Assembly: GCF_000691225.1 (NCBI RefSeq)
Contig: NZ_JMSZ01000036.1
Span: forward strand, 24,721-88,720
Direction of reading: 5' to 3'
Source: Nitrincola lacisaponensis
Lineage (GTDB): Bacteria > Pseudomonadota > Gammaproteobacteria > Pseudomonadales > Balneatricaceae
DNA: 64,000 nt
A program made the position numbers and the translations under genes. A model generated the notes under the pieces. It saw only the letters and a program-made list of their open reading frames with translations, ran no database searches and had not been told where the DNA came from. Below are positions 44,383 to 53,297 of the stretch, one piece after another; the stretch's first letter is position 1, and every line of letters begins with the position of its first letter.

Positions 44383-45209
44383 TGCCTGTGAAATTGATAG
44401 AGCCTGGTAATGATCTGAGCCAGGCTGAATGGAAACTACGAACTACCCGTCAGCAATGGCTGATCTGGCTGGGCTGGTTAGTGGGTATTTCCCTGTTTCT
44501 GCTCTGTTGGAAGGTGATCTCAGATAACACCATGTGGGTGTTTGTTGAAGATGCGCCTCGTCAGGGTGCCGATCTGTTGCGACGCATGATGCCTCCTGAC
44601 TGGGCTTATTCGGAGCGTTTATGGAAACCGCTCTGGGATACTCTCAATATCGCGACTCTGGGAACGCTGTTGGGGATCATCATGGCGTTCCCCTGCGCTT
44701 TTCTGGCGGCACGCAATACTACTCCACATCCATTGATCCGCAGTCTGGCGTTGATGATTATCGTATCATCCCGCTCGATTAACTCACTGATCTGGGCGAT
44801 GCTGCTGGTCACCATTCTTGGTCCGGGAATACTGGCCGGTATTCTGGCGATTGCACTGCGTTCTATTGGATTTGTAGGCAAGCTGTTATACGAAGCGATT
44901 GAAGAGATTCATCCGACGCCGGTCGAGGCGATTACAGCTACGGGCGCAAGCCGCATGCAGGTCATGAGTTATGCTGTATTGCCACAGGTGATGCCGGCGT
45001 TTGCCGGGATCAGTATCTACCGCTGGGATATCAATATTCGTGAATCTACAGTACTGGGTCTGGTAGGAGCCGGGGGTATCGGTTTGCAATTGAATGCGGC
45101 GATTAATACCCTGGCCTGGGACCGGGTAAGCATCATCTTTATCCTGATCTTTGCCACGGTGCTGGTTTCCGAGTATATCTCCGCCAAGGTGCGCAAGGCG
45201 TTTATCTGA
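44382..45209 (+). CDS. phnE2: Phosphonate/phosphite ABC transporter permease 2
   Basis: A second PhnE-type permease of 275 residues. The loop reads VEAITATGASRMQVMSYAV and the following IRESTVLGLVGAGGIG closely parallels permease 1, showing gene duplication. The ATG at 44382 shares one base with the preceding stop. It ends the operon; a short hairpin follows. Confidence 0.92.
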   Translation: MPVKLIEPGNDLSQAEWKLRTTRQQWLIWLGWLVGISLFLLCWKVISDNTMWVFVEDAPRQGADLLRRMMPPDWAYSERLWKPLWDTLNIATLGTLLGIIMAFPCAFLAARNTTPHPLIRSLALMIIVSSRSINSLIWAMLLVTILGPGILAGILAIALRSIGFVGKLLYEAIEEIHPTPVEAITATGASRMQVMSYAVLPQVMPAFAGISIYRWDINIRESTVLGLVGAGGIGLQLNAAINTLAWDRVSIIFILIFATVLVSEYISAKVRKAFI

Positions 45210-45219
45210 TCTGAAATCT

Positions 45220-45307
45220 GGAGCTTTACAGCCAAAGCTCCAGTCCCTGAAGCGCCTCTACCTAAAGCACCTTTACCTGGGACTGCGACGCAAATCAGCG
45301 TCGCAGT
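45220..45307. other. Two hairpins between convergent phnE2 and olsF
   Basis: The first has 8-bp arms (45220-45227 and 45234-45241). The second has 10-bp perfect arms (45282-45291 and 45298-45307) and overlaps the olsF stop. Neither has a T-run after it, so they are not clear Rho-independent terminators; they may still stop opposing transcription or protect mRNA 3' ends. Confidence 0.5.
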
Positions 45308-47013
45308 TCTCCCATGTAGCGGTCACGTTTTTTCGGTTTGATACGCTCCACATCGACCATCACCAGACCGTCGATACAGTAGCCAAAGTCAGCATCGACA
45401 CCAAAGTCCAGGAAGCTCACGCCGCCCTCCTTGCACAGTTCGGTGTATTGCTTATAGAGCGTCGGTACCGTTACACCATAGAGATCCAGGCGTTCCTTGA
45501 GCGCAATGAAATCTTCGCGTGCATCGGTAAAGCAGAACAGCCGCTGAGCTTCAGCACTGCCGGCATCAGACGGGCCGTAAGGCGCATTGGCACGCGCCAG
45601 ACCGGACTGACCGAAATAATGACGGTAGTAGATCACCAGCAGGTCACGGGCGATCTGTGGCAGTTTGGCTGAAATCGATACAGGGCCAAGCATGCGCTGA
45701 ATATGGGGCCGACTGCGCAGGTACGCACCGATACCATACCAGAGATAATCCAGGCTGCGACGCCCCCAGTAGCGAGGTTGTACAAAGCTGCGCCCCAGCT
45801 CAATACTACCCTGCATCAGCGGCTCCAGTGCCGGCTGATAGCTGAACAGACTGGCAGCATAGAGCCCTTTCAGACCCGAGGTTTCGATAACCTGTGCACA
45901 GTCGGCAATACGATAGGCTCCAACCAGTTCCAGTGCTTCATCATCCCAGAGAATCAGGTGCTGGTAATGACGATCATAGCTATCCAGGTCATACCGCTGA
46001 CCTGTGCCCTCACCAACACGGCGAAAAGTCAGTTCCCGCAGGCGTCCCAACTCCCGCATAACCGGCGAGTCAGAGGCGTAGTTAAACAGATAGATCTGCA
46101 TGCCATCCTGGGTTTCGCCCAGACGTTCTGCCTGACGCAGGGCCCGGCGCAGTTGCAGACGCTCTTCCGGATGCGCAATCGGCTTTTCCGTGACAAACAG
46201 GGACTTTTTGTTTTTCGGCAGACGATAGACATGCTTGCGCAGCAGTTTCAGCCGTGTTTTCAGTGGCAGTTCATTATTGTCAAAACGTTCCAGCGGAATC
46301 AGCTCGCCAATGCGCACAGGCATATCTTCAGCGTGCTTTTTGAACATCTCGTTGACCAGCATCAGTCCGCCGATAGGCCGATAGATCATTGACAGGGAGT
46401 AAAACAGCGCTGAATTCTTGCTGTTCAGATGGATCGGCAGAATCGGTGCATTGGTTTTGCGGGCAAAATGGACAAAACCGCTTTGCCAAGGACCATCCTT
46501 GATACCGGTCGCACTGGCGCGTGATACCTCACCCGCTGGGAAAATAATGATTGCCTGGTCCTGTTGCAGGCAGTCGGTCACTTCTCTGACGGTTCTGCGA
46601 TAGCCACTTTGGGTCAGGTTATCCACAGGCAGCAGTAAAGGTCTCAGGGGTTCAAACTGCCATAGCAGGTCATTGGCGAGGATCTTGATATCACGACGCA
46701 CTTCGCCGATCAGTTTCAGTAATACCAGGCCATCCAGCGTACCCAGAGGGTGATTTGATACGATCACTACGCGGCCCTCAGAGGGAATATTTTCCTTCTC
46801 TCGGGCAGACACCAGATAGCTGATGCGGAAATGTTCCAGTACCTTATCGGTAAACTCAAAGGCGCCCAGGTCCTGATGCTGATGCAGAAACTGGTTCACC
46901 TCTTCTTCATGGAACAGGTGTCGGAGCAGTTGCATAACCGGTGTCTTGAGCACGGCAGGCTTGTGTGCCAGTGCCGGATATTTTTCTGACACCAGAGACT
47001 CAATATCGAACAT
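45295..47013 (-). CDS. olsF: OlsF-like bifunctional acyltransferase for ornithine lipid synthesis
   Basis: A 572-residue protein with two acyltransferase domains. Residues of about 65-280 are PlsC-like, with SNHPLGTLDG and FPAGEVSR motifs. Residues of about 300-560 are an OlsB-type N-acyltransferase of the GNAT fold (RELTFRRVGEGTG; SIELGRSFVQPRYWG). This layout is that of OlsF, which N-acylates and O-acylates ornithine to make phosphorus-free ornithine lipids. Tandem Pho boxes precede the gene, as expected for lipid replacement under phosphate stress. The amino-acid substrate could differ (glutamine, lysine). Confidence 0.82.
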   Translation of the reverse strand: MFDIESLVSEKYPALAHKPAVLKTPVMQLLRHLFHEEEVNQFLHQHQDLGAFEFTDKVLEHFRISYLVSAREKENIPSEGRVVIVSNHPLGTLDGLVLLKLIGEVRRDIKILANDLLWQFEPLRPLLLPVDNLTQSGYRRTVREVTDCLQQDQAIIIFPAGEVSRASATGIKDGPWQSGFVHFARKTNAPILPIHLNSKNSALFYSLSMIYRPIGGLMLVNEMFKKHAEDMPVRIGELIPLERFDNNELPLKTRLKLLRKHVYRLPKNKKSLFVTEKPIAHPEERLQLRRALRQAERLGETQDGMQIYLFNYASDSPVMRELGRLRELTFRRVGEGTGQRYDLDSYDRHYQHLILWDDEALELVGAYRIADCAQVIETSGLKGLYAASLFSYQPALEPLMQGSIELGRSFVQPRYWGRRSLDYLWYGIGAYLRSRPHIQRMLGPVSISAKLPQIARDLLVIYYRHYFGQSGLARANAPYGPSDAGSAEAQRLFCFTDAREDFIALKERLDLYGVTVPTLYKQYTELCKEGGVSFLDFGVDADFGYCIDGLVMVDVERIKPKKRDRYMGELRR

Positions 47014-47041
47014 AGGTGATCCTCTTGTCTTAACCTTTCAG

Positions 47042-47097
47042 ATCATTCCCCAACTCCATGACTGGTTGATGACCGTTTGGTGTCGATTTGATGACGT
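47042..47097 (-). promoter_or_regulatory. Tandem Pho boxes of olsF
   Basis: The minus strand reads ACGTCATCAAATCGACAC (47097-47080) and CGGTCATCAACCAGTCAT (47075-47058), 22 bases apart, which makes four 11-bp repeats. AATGAT (47047-47042) starts exactly 10 bases after the proximal box and is the likely -10. Confidence 0.75.
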
Positions 47098-47162
47098 CTG
47101 GAGGTGTCGGTAGCTTTGTCAGTCAAATCGGGTAAGATGGCGCTTTTTGATTTGGGTGGGAT

Positions 47163-47870
47163 ATGTCGGAACAGCCGTTATACCTGCAACTGCGTGACCG
47201 GTTAATGCAGCGCATTCATACTGGCGAGCTGCCGGCAGGCTCGCGCTTGCCCGCTGAGCGTGAGTTGGCAGAGGGCTTTGGCACTACCCGGGTGACGTTG
47301 CGTCAGGCGCTGGCGCAGCTGGAAAGCGAAGGGGTGATCTACCGTAGTAATCGACGTGGCTGGTTTATTTCATCACCACGTTTAACCTATGAACCGGTGA
47401 CCGATGTCAGTTTTACCCGGTATGTGGCAGAGCAGGGGCGTGTGCCACGCACTGAAGTGCTGGGATTGAAATCCATGCCAGCTTCAGCTCAGGTGGCCGC
47501 AGCACTGGCATTACAACCGGGTGAGCCGGTATTTCGACTGCGCCGCCGACGTTTTGCCGATGAGCGTCTGGTGTTTGTCGAAACCATCTGGTTGAATCCA
47601 CGCTATTTGCCGGGTTTGGAGCATCAGCGTTTTGAGGCACTCTGGAAAATGCTGTCTGAAGTCTATGACATCAAGCTGGCCAGCAAGCAGATCACCATTA
47701 CACCGACAGCCTTGACGGGTGGTGTGGCTGAAGCGCTGGGGGTCAATTCAGGCTGCCCCGGGCTTTACATTACCCGAATTTCTGAAACTGCTGAGGGTGC
47801 TCGCATCGAATTTGATGAAGAGTACTGGTTACACGATGTGATGACGATACGTGTCAACAGCCAAAGCTGA
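47163..47870 (+). CDS. phnR: GntR-family (HutC/UTRA) regulator, probably of phosphonate genes
   Basis: A 235-residue repressor. The winged helix comes first (SRLPAERELAEGFGTTRVTLRQAL), then a UTRA ligand domain from about residue 85 (GEPVFRLRRRRFADERLVFVET; RIEFDEEYW). The PhnF/PhnR branch of this family controls phosphonate genes. A HutC-type palindrome lies in the promoter of the aminoethylphosphonate operon 3.1 kb downstream, a likely target. It is divergent from olsF. The symbol is tentative. Confidence 0.8.
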   Translation: MSEQPLYLQLRDRLMQRIHTGELPAGSRLPAERELAEGFGTTRVTLRQALAQLESEGVIYRSNRRGWFISSPRLTYEPVTDVSFTRYVAEQGRVPRTEVLGLKSMPASAQVAAALALQPGEPVFRLRRRRFADERLVFVETIWLNPRYLPGLEHQRFEALWKMLSEVYDIKLASKQITITPTALTGGVAEALGVNSGCPGLYITRISETAEGARIEFDEEYWLHDVMTIRVNSQS

Positions 47871-47900
47871 TTGGCTGGCTAAGTGTTTGTTGGGTAAACG

Positions 47901-47934
47901 CTGTCATCAAAACGTCATCAGTCTTCTTTAAGGT
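47901..47934 (+). promoter_or_regulatory. Pho box and -10 before the EAL-GGDEF gene
   Basis: CTGTCATCAAAACGTCAT (47901-47918) consists of half sites CTGTCAT and ACGTCAT around CAAA. TAAGGT (47929-47934) starts after exactly 10 bases. This puts a c-di-GMP protein under direct PhoB control. Confidence 0.8.
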
Positions 47935-47973
47935 ATCTGCGCTGCAGTATCAGCGTATTTATAGAAGGTATCG

Positions 47974-49698
47974 ATGAAAGACAGACTGCATGACGAGCTG
48001 GTCCATCTGTTGCAGGAAGGGCTGGTCACTTCCTTGCTGCAACCCATAGTACACCTGGAAACACAACAGGTCTTTGGCTACGAATCGCTGAGTCGAGGCC
48101 CATCTGACAGTCCATTGCATGCGGCGCCAGTACTGTTTGAGCTGGCAGAAAAATACGCCTTGTCTGATGAGCTGGAAGCCCTGTGTCTGAAAGTGGCTGC
48201 CAAAAACTGGGCTTCTCACGCGCTGGATTGTCATCTGTTCGTTAATATCAGTCCATCGATGCTGTTGCCGTCACGCTTCAGCAGTGTTCAATTGCGTGAA
48301 TTGATGCGCCGCCACGATCTTGAGCCGCAACAGATTGTGATTGAAATATCGGAGCGCTTTCCGGCACTGCAATTACAGGAACTGAAAAACGCGATTGCCT
48401 GGCTGAAAGCGGAAGGCTTCAGTATTGCGATTGATGATCTGGGTACCGGCTATTCAGGCCTGAAACTCTGGTCTGATTTACAGCCTGACTTCGTCAAGAT
48501 TGACCGGCACTTTATCCGTGATATTCATGAAGATCTGGTCAAGCTGGAGTTTGTCCGCTCGCTGGTGGAGCTGTCTGATCGCCTGGGCTGTCGTTTGATT
48601 GCAGAAGGTGTTGAGAATCAGGCTGAGCTTACTGTGGTGGCAGACTTGGGCATAGAGCTTATCCAGGGGTTCCTGGTTGGTCGTCCCAAGCCTTATCCGA
48701 CAGCGGACCTCAGTTGTCTGCCGGATCGGCAACAGGTGGTGCAGAAAACAACCGGTCGACTGGCACGTGATTTGTGTGAATATGTTGAGCCGGTGACACC
48801 GGATACAACATTGCGAGAGGCCTGGGAATGTTTGCAACGCAATTTGCATATTTTTTCCTTGCCGGTGGTGCAGGACGGGCGTCCCCTGGGATTGCTGCAT
48901 AAATGGCGGGTTCTGGAGCTCTATGGCAGTCAGTATGGCCGTGCCTTGTTTGAACGCCGTGCCGTGATCAACTTTATCGGGCGAGATTCTCTGGTGGTTG
49001 ATCAGCGTTCAACACTGGATGAGATCAGCCAGCGTTTGATTGAAGAAGATTTCCATTATCTCAAGCAGCATTTTATTGTGGTGGATGAGGGGATTTATGT
49101 GGGTCTTGGAACCACACGGCGGCTGTTAAAACAGATTACTCAGGAGCGCATTGAAAAGGCTCGCTACGCCAATCCATTGACACAGTTGCCCGGTAATGTG
49201 CCTATCAATAATGAGCTGGATAAACGCTTGAAGCGCGTGTTGCCATTTGTCTTTATCTATATTGATATCAACGACTTCAAACCTCTGAACGATATCCTTG
49301 GTTATCAGGCAGGAGATTTGGTAATCACCCGCCTGGCTGAACTGTTGCTGGTACACTTCAACTACAAGGGTGATTTTGTCGGTCATGTGGGTGGTGACGA
49401 CTTTGTGGTAATGACTGAACGAGAAGATGTGGATGACGTTTGCCGGGCATTGCAGCGCAGGTTTATGGAAATGGTACGCTCGGTGTATCCCTCAACGGTA
49501 CAAGAGCAAGGCTATATGCTGGCACAGGATCGTGATGGTCAACCCAAGCAGTTTCCACTGTCTTCAATCGCGATTGCATTAATTAAAATTGAATCACCTA
49601 ATGAGTATACCTCTGAACTGATAGCTGATTATGCAGCGGATGCTAAAAAGGCTTCAAAAATAGCAATTGATCATTTTTATTCGCGTTTATTAATCTAG
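47974..49698 (+). CDS. EAL-CBS-GGDEF cyclic-di-GMP protein
   Basis: A cytoplasmic 574-residue protein. The EAL phosphodiesterase domain (about 10-255) keeps the metal and catalytic signature: ESL (37-39), NISP, EISER, DDLGTGYSG, KIDRHFI and EGVEN. Two CBS-like repeats follow (about 265-385), then a GGDEF domain (about 400-565) whose active loop is GGDDF (473-477), a conservative change. It is thus probably an active phosphodiesterase with a regulatory or weakly active cyclase domain. No membrane helix. A Pho box precedes the gene. Confidence 0.88.
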   Translation: MKDRLHDELVHLLQEGLVTSLLQPIVHLETQQVFGYESLSRGPSDSPLHAAPVLFELAEKYALSDELEALCLKVAAKNWASHALDCHLFVNISPSMLLPSRFSSVQLRELMRRHDLEPQQIVIEISERFPALQLQELKNAIAWLKAEGFSIAIDDLGTGYSGLKLWSDLQPDFVKIDRHFIRDIHEDLVKLEFVRSLVELSDRLGCRLIAEGVENQAELTVVADLGIELIQGFLVGRPKPYPTADLSCLPDRQQVVQKTTGRLARDLCEYVEPVTPDTTLREAWECLQRNLHIFSLPVVQDGRPLGLLHKWRVLELYGSQYGRALFERRAVINFIGRDSLVVDQRSTLDEISQRLIEEDFHYLKQHFIVVDEGIYVGLGTTRRLLKQITQERIEKARYANPLTQLPGNVPINNELDKRLKRVLPFVFIYIDINDFKPLNDILGYQAGDLVITRLAELLLVHFNYKGDFVGHVGGDDFVVMTEREDVDDVCRALQRRFMEMVRSVYPSTVQEQGYMLAQDRDGQPKQFPLSSIAIALIKIESPNEYTSELIADYAADAKKASKIAIDHFYSRLLI

Positions 49699-49719
49699 TT
49701 TTTCTGAGTAAATAAATAA

Positions 49720-49746
49720 AAAAGGCTTCCGATATGGAAGCCTTTT
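49720..49746. terminator. Bidirectional terminator between the EAL-GGDEF gene and the porin
   Basis: Perfect 11-bp arms (49720-49730 and 49736-49746) with a GATAT loop and A/T runs on both sides, between two convergent genes. Confidence 0.88.
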
Positions 49747-49760
49747 AAATTAAAACTTAA

Positions 49761-50696
49761 TCAGAAGCGTACGCGCATACCCGCACTGAAAATATCATTA
49801 TCGCCCAGGTCGCTATTGGCATCGCCATAACCGACGAAGACGTTAACCATACGTCCCAGGTTGTGCTGCAGTTCGACACCATAGCCTTTGGCACCTTCCT
49901 TGAAATCACCGTAACCGGCTTTCAGGGTTGTGCTGTCAGTCAGGTTGTAGGTTGCAGCAATATCCCAAGGCTTGTAGTTGTCAGTCAGATCGTTACGAAC
50001 ATGAGAGTAAACAGCAGCGATCATCGCAGGACCGAAGTCATAAGACAGTGCCAGGGCACTTTCGCTCTTCTTGTTTGAACTCATCTCAGTTGAGTTGTAA
50101 TCGATGTGAGACGCTGCAGCATAGAAACCGCCCAGCTTGTATTTGGCCGCAATGTGGTGCAGGTCGAAGTTCTTGTCTTCGTAGTCAGAGTTAGCCGCTG
50201 TTGCCAGCGCGAACTGGAAACCATTGAAGTTTGGTGACACATAAGCCAGAGAGTTACTCAGACGTGCAGGTGCCGTAGCGGTAGAATGCGTAACAGTGTA
50301 TACGCTGGACAACCACACATCAGTGGTAGCCGTGACCCAGTTATCATGCAGGTTGGTCTGTGAACCTGCTTTGACAGTACCGAAGTCGCCGGTCAGGCCC
50401 AGGTTAGCCTGGCGTGTTCTGAGAGCGTTACGTGATGTACCGCTGTAGCTGGTCTGGTTGGTGTTTACACCAAACTCATACTGATACAGTGCCTGCAGGC
50501 CTTCGATACCTGTGTCAGCGGTGCCACGCAGACCGATACGAGACTCAGAGTTGGCGCTGGAGCCGATGTGCAGCTTTTCGTCTTTGACTTTATCGGCTGC
50601 AATCATTACGTGGCCGTAAAGTGTCGCATCTGCCATGGCAATTGCCGGCGCGCTCAGACACACAGCAACTGCCGTTGCCAGAATCGATTTTTTCAT
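49761..50696 (-). CDS. Outer-membrane porin (general Gram-negative type)
   Basis: A 311-residue beta-barrel porin. A Sec signal covers about the first 22 residues (MKKSILATAVAVCLSAPAIA). Alternating strands and glycine/aromatic residues follow, and the C-terminus ends in GMRVRF with the terminal Phe needed for barrel assembly. It is of the Omp/porin_4 type and not clearly an OprP-like phosphate porin. Its place between Pho-controlled genes suggests uptake of phosphorus compounds, but its own Pho box is weak. Confidence 0.87.
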   Translation of the reverse strand: MKKSILATAVAVCLSAPAIAMADATLYGHVMIAADKVKDEKLHIGSSANSESRIGLRGTADTGIEGLQALYQYEFGVNTNQTSYSGTSRNALRTRQANLGLTGDFGTVKAGSQTNLHDNWVTATTDVWLSSVYTVTHSTATAPARLSNSLAYVSPNFNGFQFALATAANSDYEDKNFDLHHIAAKYKLGGFYAAASHIDYNSTEMSSNKKSESALALSYDFGPAMIAAVYSHVRNDLTDNYKPWDIAATYNLTDSTTLKAGYGDFKEGAKGYGVELQHNLGRMVNVFVGYGDANSDLGDNDIFSAGMRVRF

Positions 50697-50978
50697 GTTT
50701 TTCCCCTTGATCGGATCAGAGTTTCAGGTTTTTTACGGTTATCAATAAAACGTGTTTACTAAAGCATTTACTAGTATGTTGTTGAAGGTTGGACATCCTG
50801 CTGTCTCAGGGCGCAAATGTAGTTTGGATCTGTGACAAATGAATGAATGTTTTGTGAATAAAATGGTTTTAACAAAAATATTTTTTACATATAAATGATC
50901 TTGTTAATTTGAAATATATTTGTCATTTAAAGCTCTTTATTCTCTCGGTCTAAATACACGCCTTAAAAATTCAAAAAA

Positions 50979-51012
50979 CTGTCATTCAACTGCAATATTT
51001 CGTCTCTAGTAT
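50979..51012 (+). promoter_or_regulatory. Pho box and -10 of the aminoethylphosphonate operon
   Basis: CTGTCATTCAACTGCAAT (50979-50996), half sites CTGTCAT and CTGCAAT, then exactly 10 bases to TAGTAT (51007-51012). A clear PhoB-dependent promoter layout. Confidence 0.85.
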
Positions 51013-51013
51013 C

Positions 51014-51025
51014 TGGTCTATACCA
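51014..51025 (+). promoter_or_regulatory. GntR/HutC-type operator before phnS
   Basis: TGGTCTATACCA is a near-perfect palindrome and fits the HutC-subfamily form GTMTAKAC. It lies right after the -10, over the expected transcription start, so binding would block the promoter. The GntR regulator at 47163 is the obvious candidate. Confidence 0.7.
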
Positions 51026-51045
51026 AATAGCCATCAGGAGACATC

Positions 51046-52080
51046 ATGAAAAACGCACTGCTTCATACCCTGAAAAAAACCACTCTGGCATTAGCGCTGG
51101 GTGCCGCTGTTGCAGCACAGGCAGCCTCTGCGACTGAACTGACGGTTTACACTGCTGTTGAGTCGGATGACCTGCAGAAATATGCGCAGCGCTTCAATCA
51201 GGCACACCCGGAGATCACTATTCGTTGGGTACGTGACTCAACAGGCGTCATGACAGCGCGTTTGCTGGCTGAGAAAGACAATCCACGCGCGGATGTGATC
51301 TGGGGCCTGGCGGCAACCAGCCTGTTGCTGCTGGATGATGAGGGGCTGCTGGAACCTTATGCACCTGCAGGTGTTGAAAAGCTGGATCCAAAATTTGTAG
51401 ATCAGAATACACCGCCAGCCTGGGTGGGTATGGATGCCTGGGTTGCTGCGATCTGCTACAACACCATTGAAGGTGAGAAGTTGGGCGTACCCATGCCAAC
51501 CAGCTGGGAAGATCTGACCCGTCCCGAATATAAAGGCCATGTGGTGATGCCGAACCCCAGTTCTTCAGGCACCGGTTATCTGGATGTGGCCAGCTGGATT
51601 CAGTTGTGGGGTGAAGAGCAGGCCTGGACATTCATGGATGGCTTGCATGACAACATCAGCCGTTATACCCACTCAGGTTCAGCGCCTTGTAACCTGGCCG
51701 CCTCGGGTGAAGCTGTTGTAGGTGTTTCCTTTGCCTTCCGTGCGGCACGTTTGAAGTCTCAGGGTGCACCGGTTGAAGTCGTTTTCCCGTCCGAAGGTCT
51801 GGGTTGGGACATGGAAGCCGCTGCGATTGTGAAAGGCACTCAAAACCTGGAAGCGGCCCAGACTCTGATGGACTGGGCGGTCAGCCGTGAGGCGAATGAG
51901 CTTTACAATGAAGGCTATGCTGTTGTGGCGATGCCAGGCGTGGCCAAGCCGATTGAGAACTATCCAGCTGATATTGTCGAGCGCATGATCGATAACGACT
52001 TCAGCTTTGCTGCAGTGAATCGTGATCGCATCCTGCAGGAGTGGCAGCGTCGTTACGATGGTAAGACCGAAGCGCGTTAA
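51046..52080 (+). CDS. phnS: 2-aminoethylphosphonate-binding periplasmic protein
   Basis: The binding subunit of an ABC importer for 2-aminoethylphosphonate, 344 residues. A signal peptide runs to about residue 28. The mature fold is of the iron(III)/thiamine-binding type (TELTVYTAVESDDLQKYAQR; NPRADVIWGLAATSLLLLDD), which includes PhnS. The fused permease, phnW and phnX downstream fix the substrate with good confidence. AGGAG precedes the ATG. It is followed by an attenuating terminator. Confidence 0.9.
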   Translation: MKNALLHTLKKTTLALALGAAVAAQAASATELTVYTAVESDDLQKYAQRFNQAHPEITIRWVRDSTGVMTARLLAEKDNPRADVIWGLAATSLLLLDDEGLLEPYAPAGVEKLDPKFVDQNTPPAWVGMDAWVAAICYNTIEGEKLGVPMPTSWEDLTRPEYKGHVVMPNPSSSGTGYLDVASWIQLWGEEQAWTFMDGLHDNISRYTHSGSAPCNLAASGEAVVGVSFAFRAARLKSQGAPVEVVFPSEGLGWDMEAAAIVKGTQNLEAAQTLMDWAVSREANELYNEGYAVVAMPGVAKPIENYPADIVERMIDNDFSFAAVNRDRILQEWQRRYDGKTEAR

Positions 52081-52108
52081 TGATTGATTGCTGACGTCGT
52101 GTTCTATC

Positions 52109-52133
52109 GGGCTCAAGGATGAGCCCTGTTTTT
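52109..52133 (+). terminator. Attenuating terminator after phnS
   Basis: A 7-bp perfect stem (52109-52115 with 52120-52126), AGGA loop and a T-rich tail, between phnS and phnT. Probably partial, favouring phnS mRNA. Confidence 0.8.
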
Positions 52134-52147
52134 ATTGGAGTTTGCCC

Positions 52148-53296
52148 ATGCAACGCTTACAACCCGCCTCAGTGACGGCTTTAGTGGCAGAGTCTGCCTC
52201 TGACGTGATGGCACTGACGAGCCCACCGCAGGTCTGTCTGCGTATCGAGTCCTTGTCCAAGCAGTTTGGTGACTTCACGGCTCTGAAGTCGATTGACCTG
52301 GAAATTTACGAAGGTGAGTTTGTCTGTTTTCTGGGGCCATCCGGATGTGGAAAAACCACCTTGCTGCGTGCTATTGCTGGACTGGAGCTGCAAAGTAGCG
52401 GTCGCATTATTCAGAATCAGCGTGATATCAGTAAGCTGCCACCACAAAAGCGTGATTTTGGTATTGTATTTCAGTCCTACGCGCTGTTTCCCAACCTGAC
52501 ACTGGCTGACAACATAGCCTACGGCTTGAAAAGTCAGGGTTACAACAAGGCCCGGATTCGTGAACGTGTCGCTCAGTTGCTCTCCCTGATTGGACTGGAG
52601 GGCTCAGAACATAAGTATCCGGCTCAACTGTCTGGTGGACAGCAGCAGCGCGTCGCTCTGGCGCGAGCGCTGGCAACAGAACCAGGGCTGTTGCTGCTGG
52701 ATGAGCCTCTGTCGGCTCTGGATGCACGTGTCCGGTTGCATCTGCGTCAGCAGATCAAATCCTTGCAGCAGGCACTGGGTGTGACCACGGTGATGGTGAC
52801 CCATGATCAGGAAGAGGCTCTGACCATGGCGGATCGTATTGTGGTGATGAACCATGGTGTCATCGAACAGGTGGGTACGCCTGAAGAGATCTACCGCCAT
52901 CCCGTCAATGCCTTTGTCGCCAGCTTTGTCGGTACGATGAATCTGTTGCCTGTTGAGATTGCCTCAGCATCCGGTGTGTTGCTGGGCAGTCAGCCTGTAG
53001 CGTGCCAGCCCCATGTGTTACAGCCCGGTGCTGCTGCTCACCTGGGTATTCGCCCTGAAGAAGTGGTGCTGTTTGATCAGCCATCCAGTGATGCGGTGCT
53101 GGAAGCGCGGGTGGTGCACAGTGAATACCTGGGTGCTTTTATGCGTGTAACCTGTGATCTGCTGATGCAGGACCAGCAAGTTGTAGTCGATTTGCAGCAT
53201 ACGGATGCCGAACGCATGGTGATTGCACCTGGCAGAGAGGTGTATCTGCAACTACCGCAGCGTTATTGTCGCATTTTTGCAGAACAGGAGCGCTGA
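52148..53296 (+). CDS. phnT: 2-aminoethylphosphonate ABC transporter ATP-binding protein
   Basis: The ATPase subunit, 382 residues from the ATG at 52148 (GGAG 8 bases upstream). It carries Walker A GPSGCGKTT, signature LSGGQQQR, Walker B LLLLDEPLSALDA, H-loop VTHDQEEA, and a C-terminal TOBE domain of the PotA/FbpC type. An N-terminal tail of about 30 residues precedes the core, and an internal ATG could be used. The permease starts one base after its stop. Confidence 0.9.
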   Translation: MQRLQPASVTALVAESASDVMALTSPPQVCLRIESLSKQFGDFTALKSIDLEIYEGEFVCFLGPSGCGKTTLLRAIAGLELQSSGRIIQNQRDISKLPPQKRDFGIVFQSYALFPNLTLADNIAYGLKSQGYNKARIRERVAQLLSLIGLEGSEHKYPAQLSGGQQQRVALARALATEPGLLLLDEPLSALDARVRLHLRQQIKSLQQALGVTTVMVTHDQEEALTMADRIVVMNHGVIEQVGTPEEIYRHPVNAFVASFVGTMNLLPVEIASASGVLLGSQPVACQPHVLQPGAAAHLGIRPEEVVLFDQPSSDAVLEARVVHSEYLGAFMRVTCDLLMQDQQVVVDLQHTDAERMVIAPGREVYLQLPQRYCRIFAEQER

Positions 53297-53297
53297 G

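Larger units (their letters stand above)
50697..51045. promoter_or_regulatory. 349-base divergent control region, porin / aminoethylphosphonate operon
   Basis: An AT-rich region with no gene. On the right it holds the aminoethylphosphonate promoter, annotated separately. Toward the porin, the minus strand at 50849-50832 reads CATTCATTCATTTGTCAC, a weak Pho-like pair. The stretch 50860-50940 is very AT-rich and may be an upstream activating or curved region. Nothing else is evident. Confidence 0.5.

Noticed and set aside
45282..45307. Rho-independent terminator at the olsF stop
   Set aside because: The 10-bp stem is perfect but no T-run follows in either direction, so it is listed only as a hairpin.
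50832..50849. Pho box for the porin gene
   Set aside because: Only one half site (TTGTCAC) is good and the other (CATTCAT) is poor; no -10 at the right distance, so it was not given its own entry.
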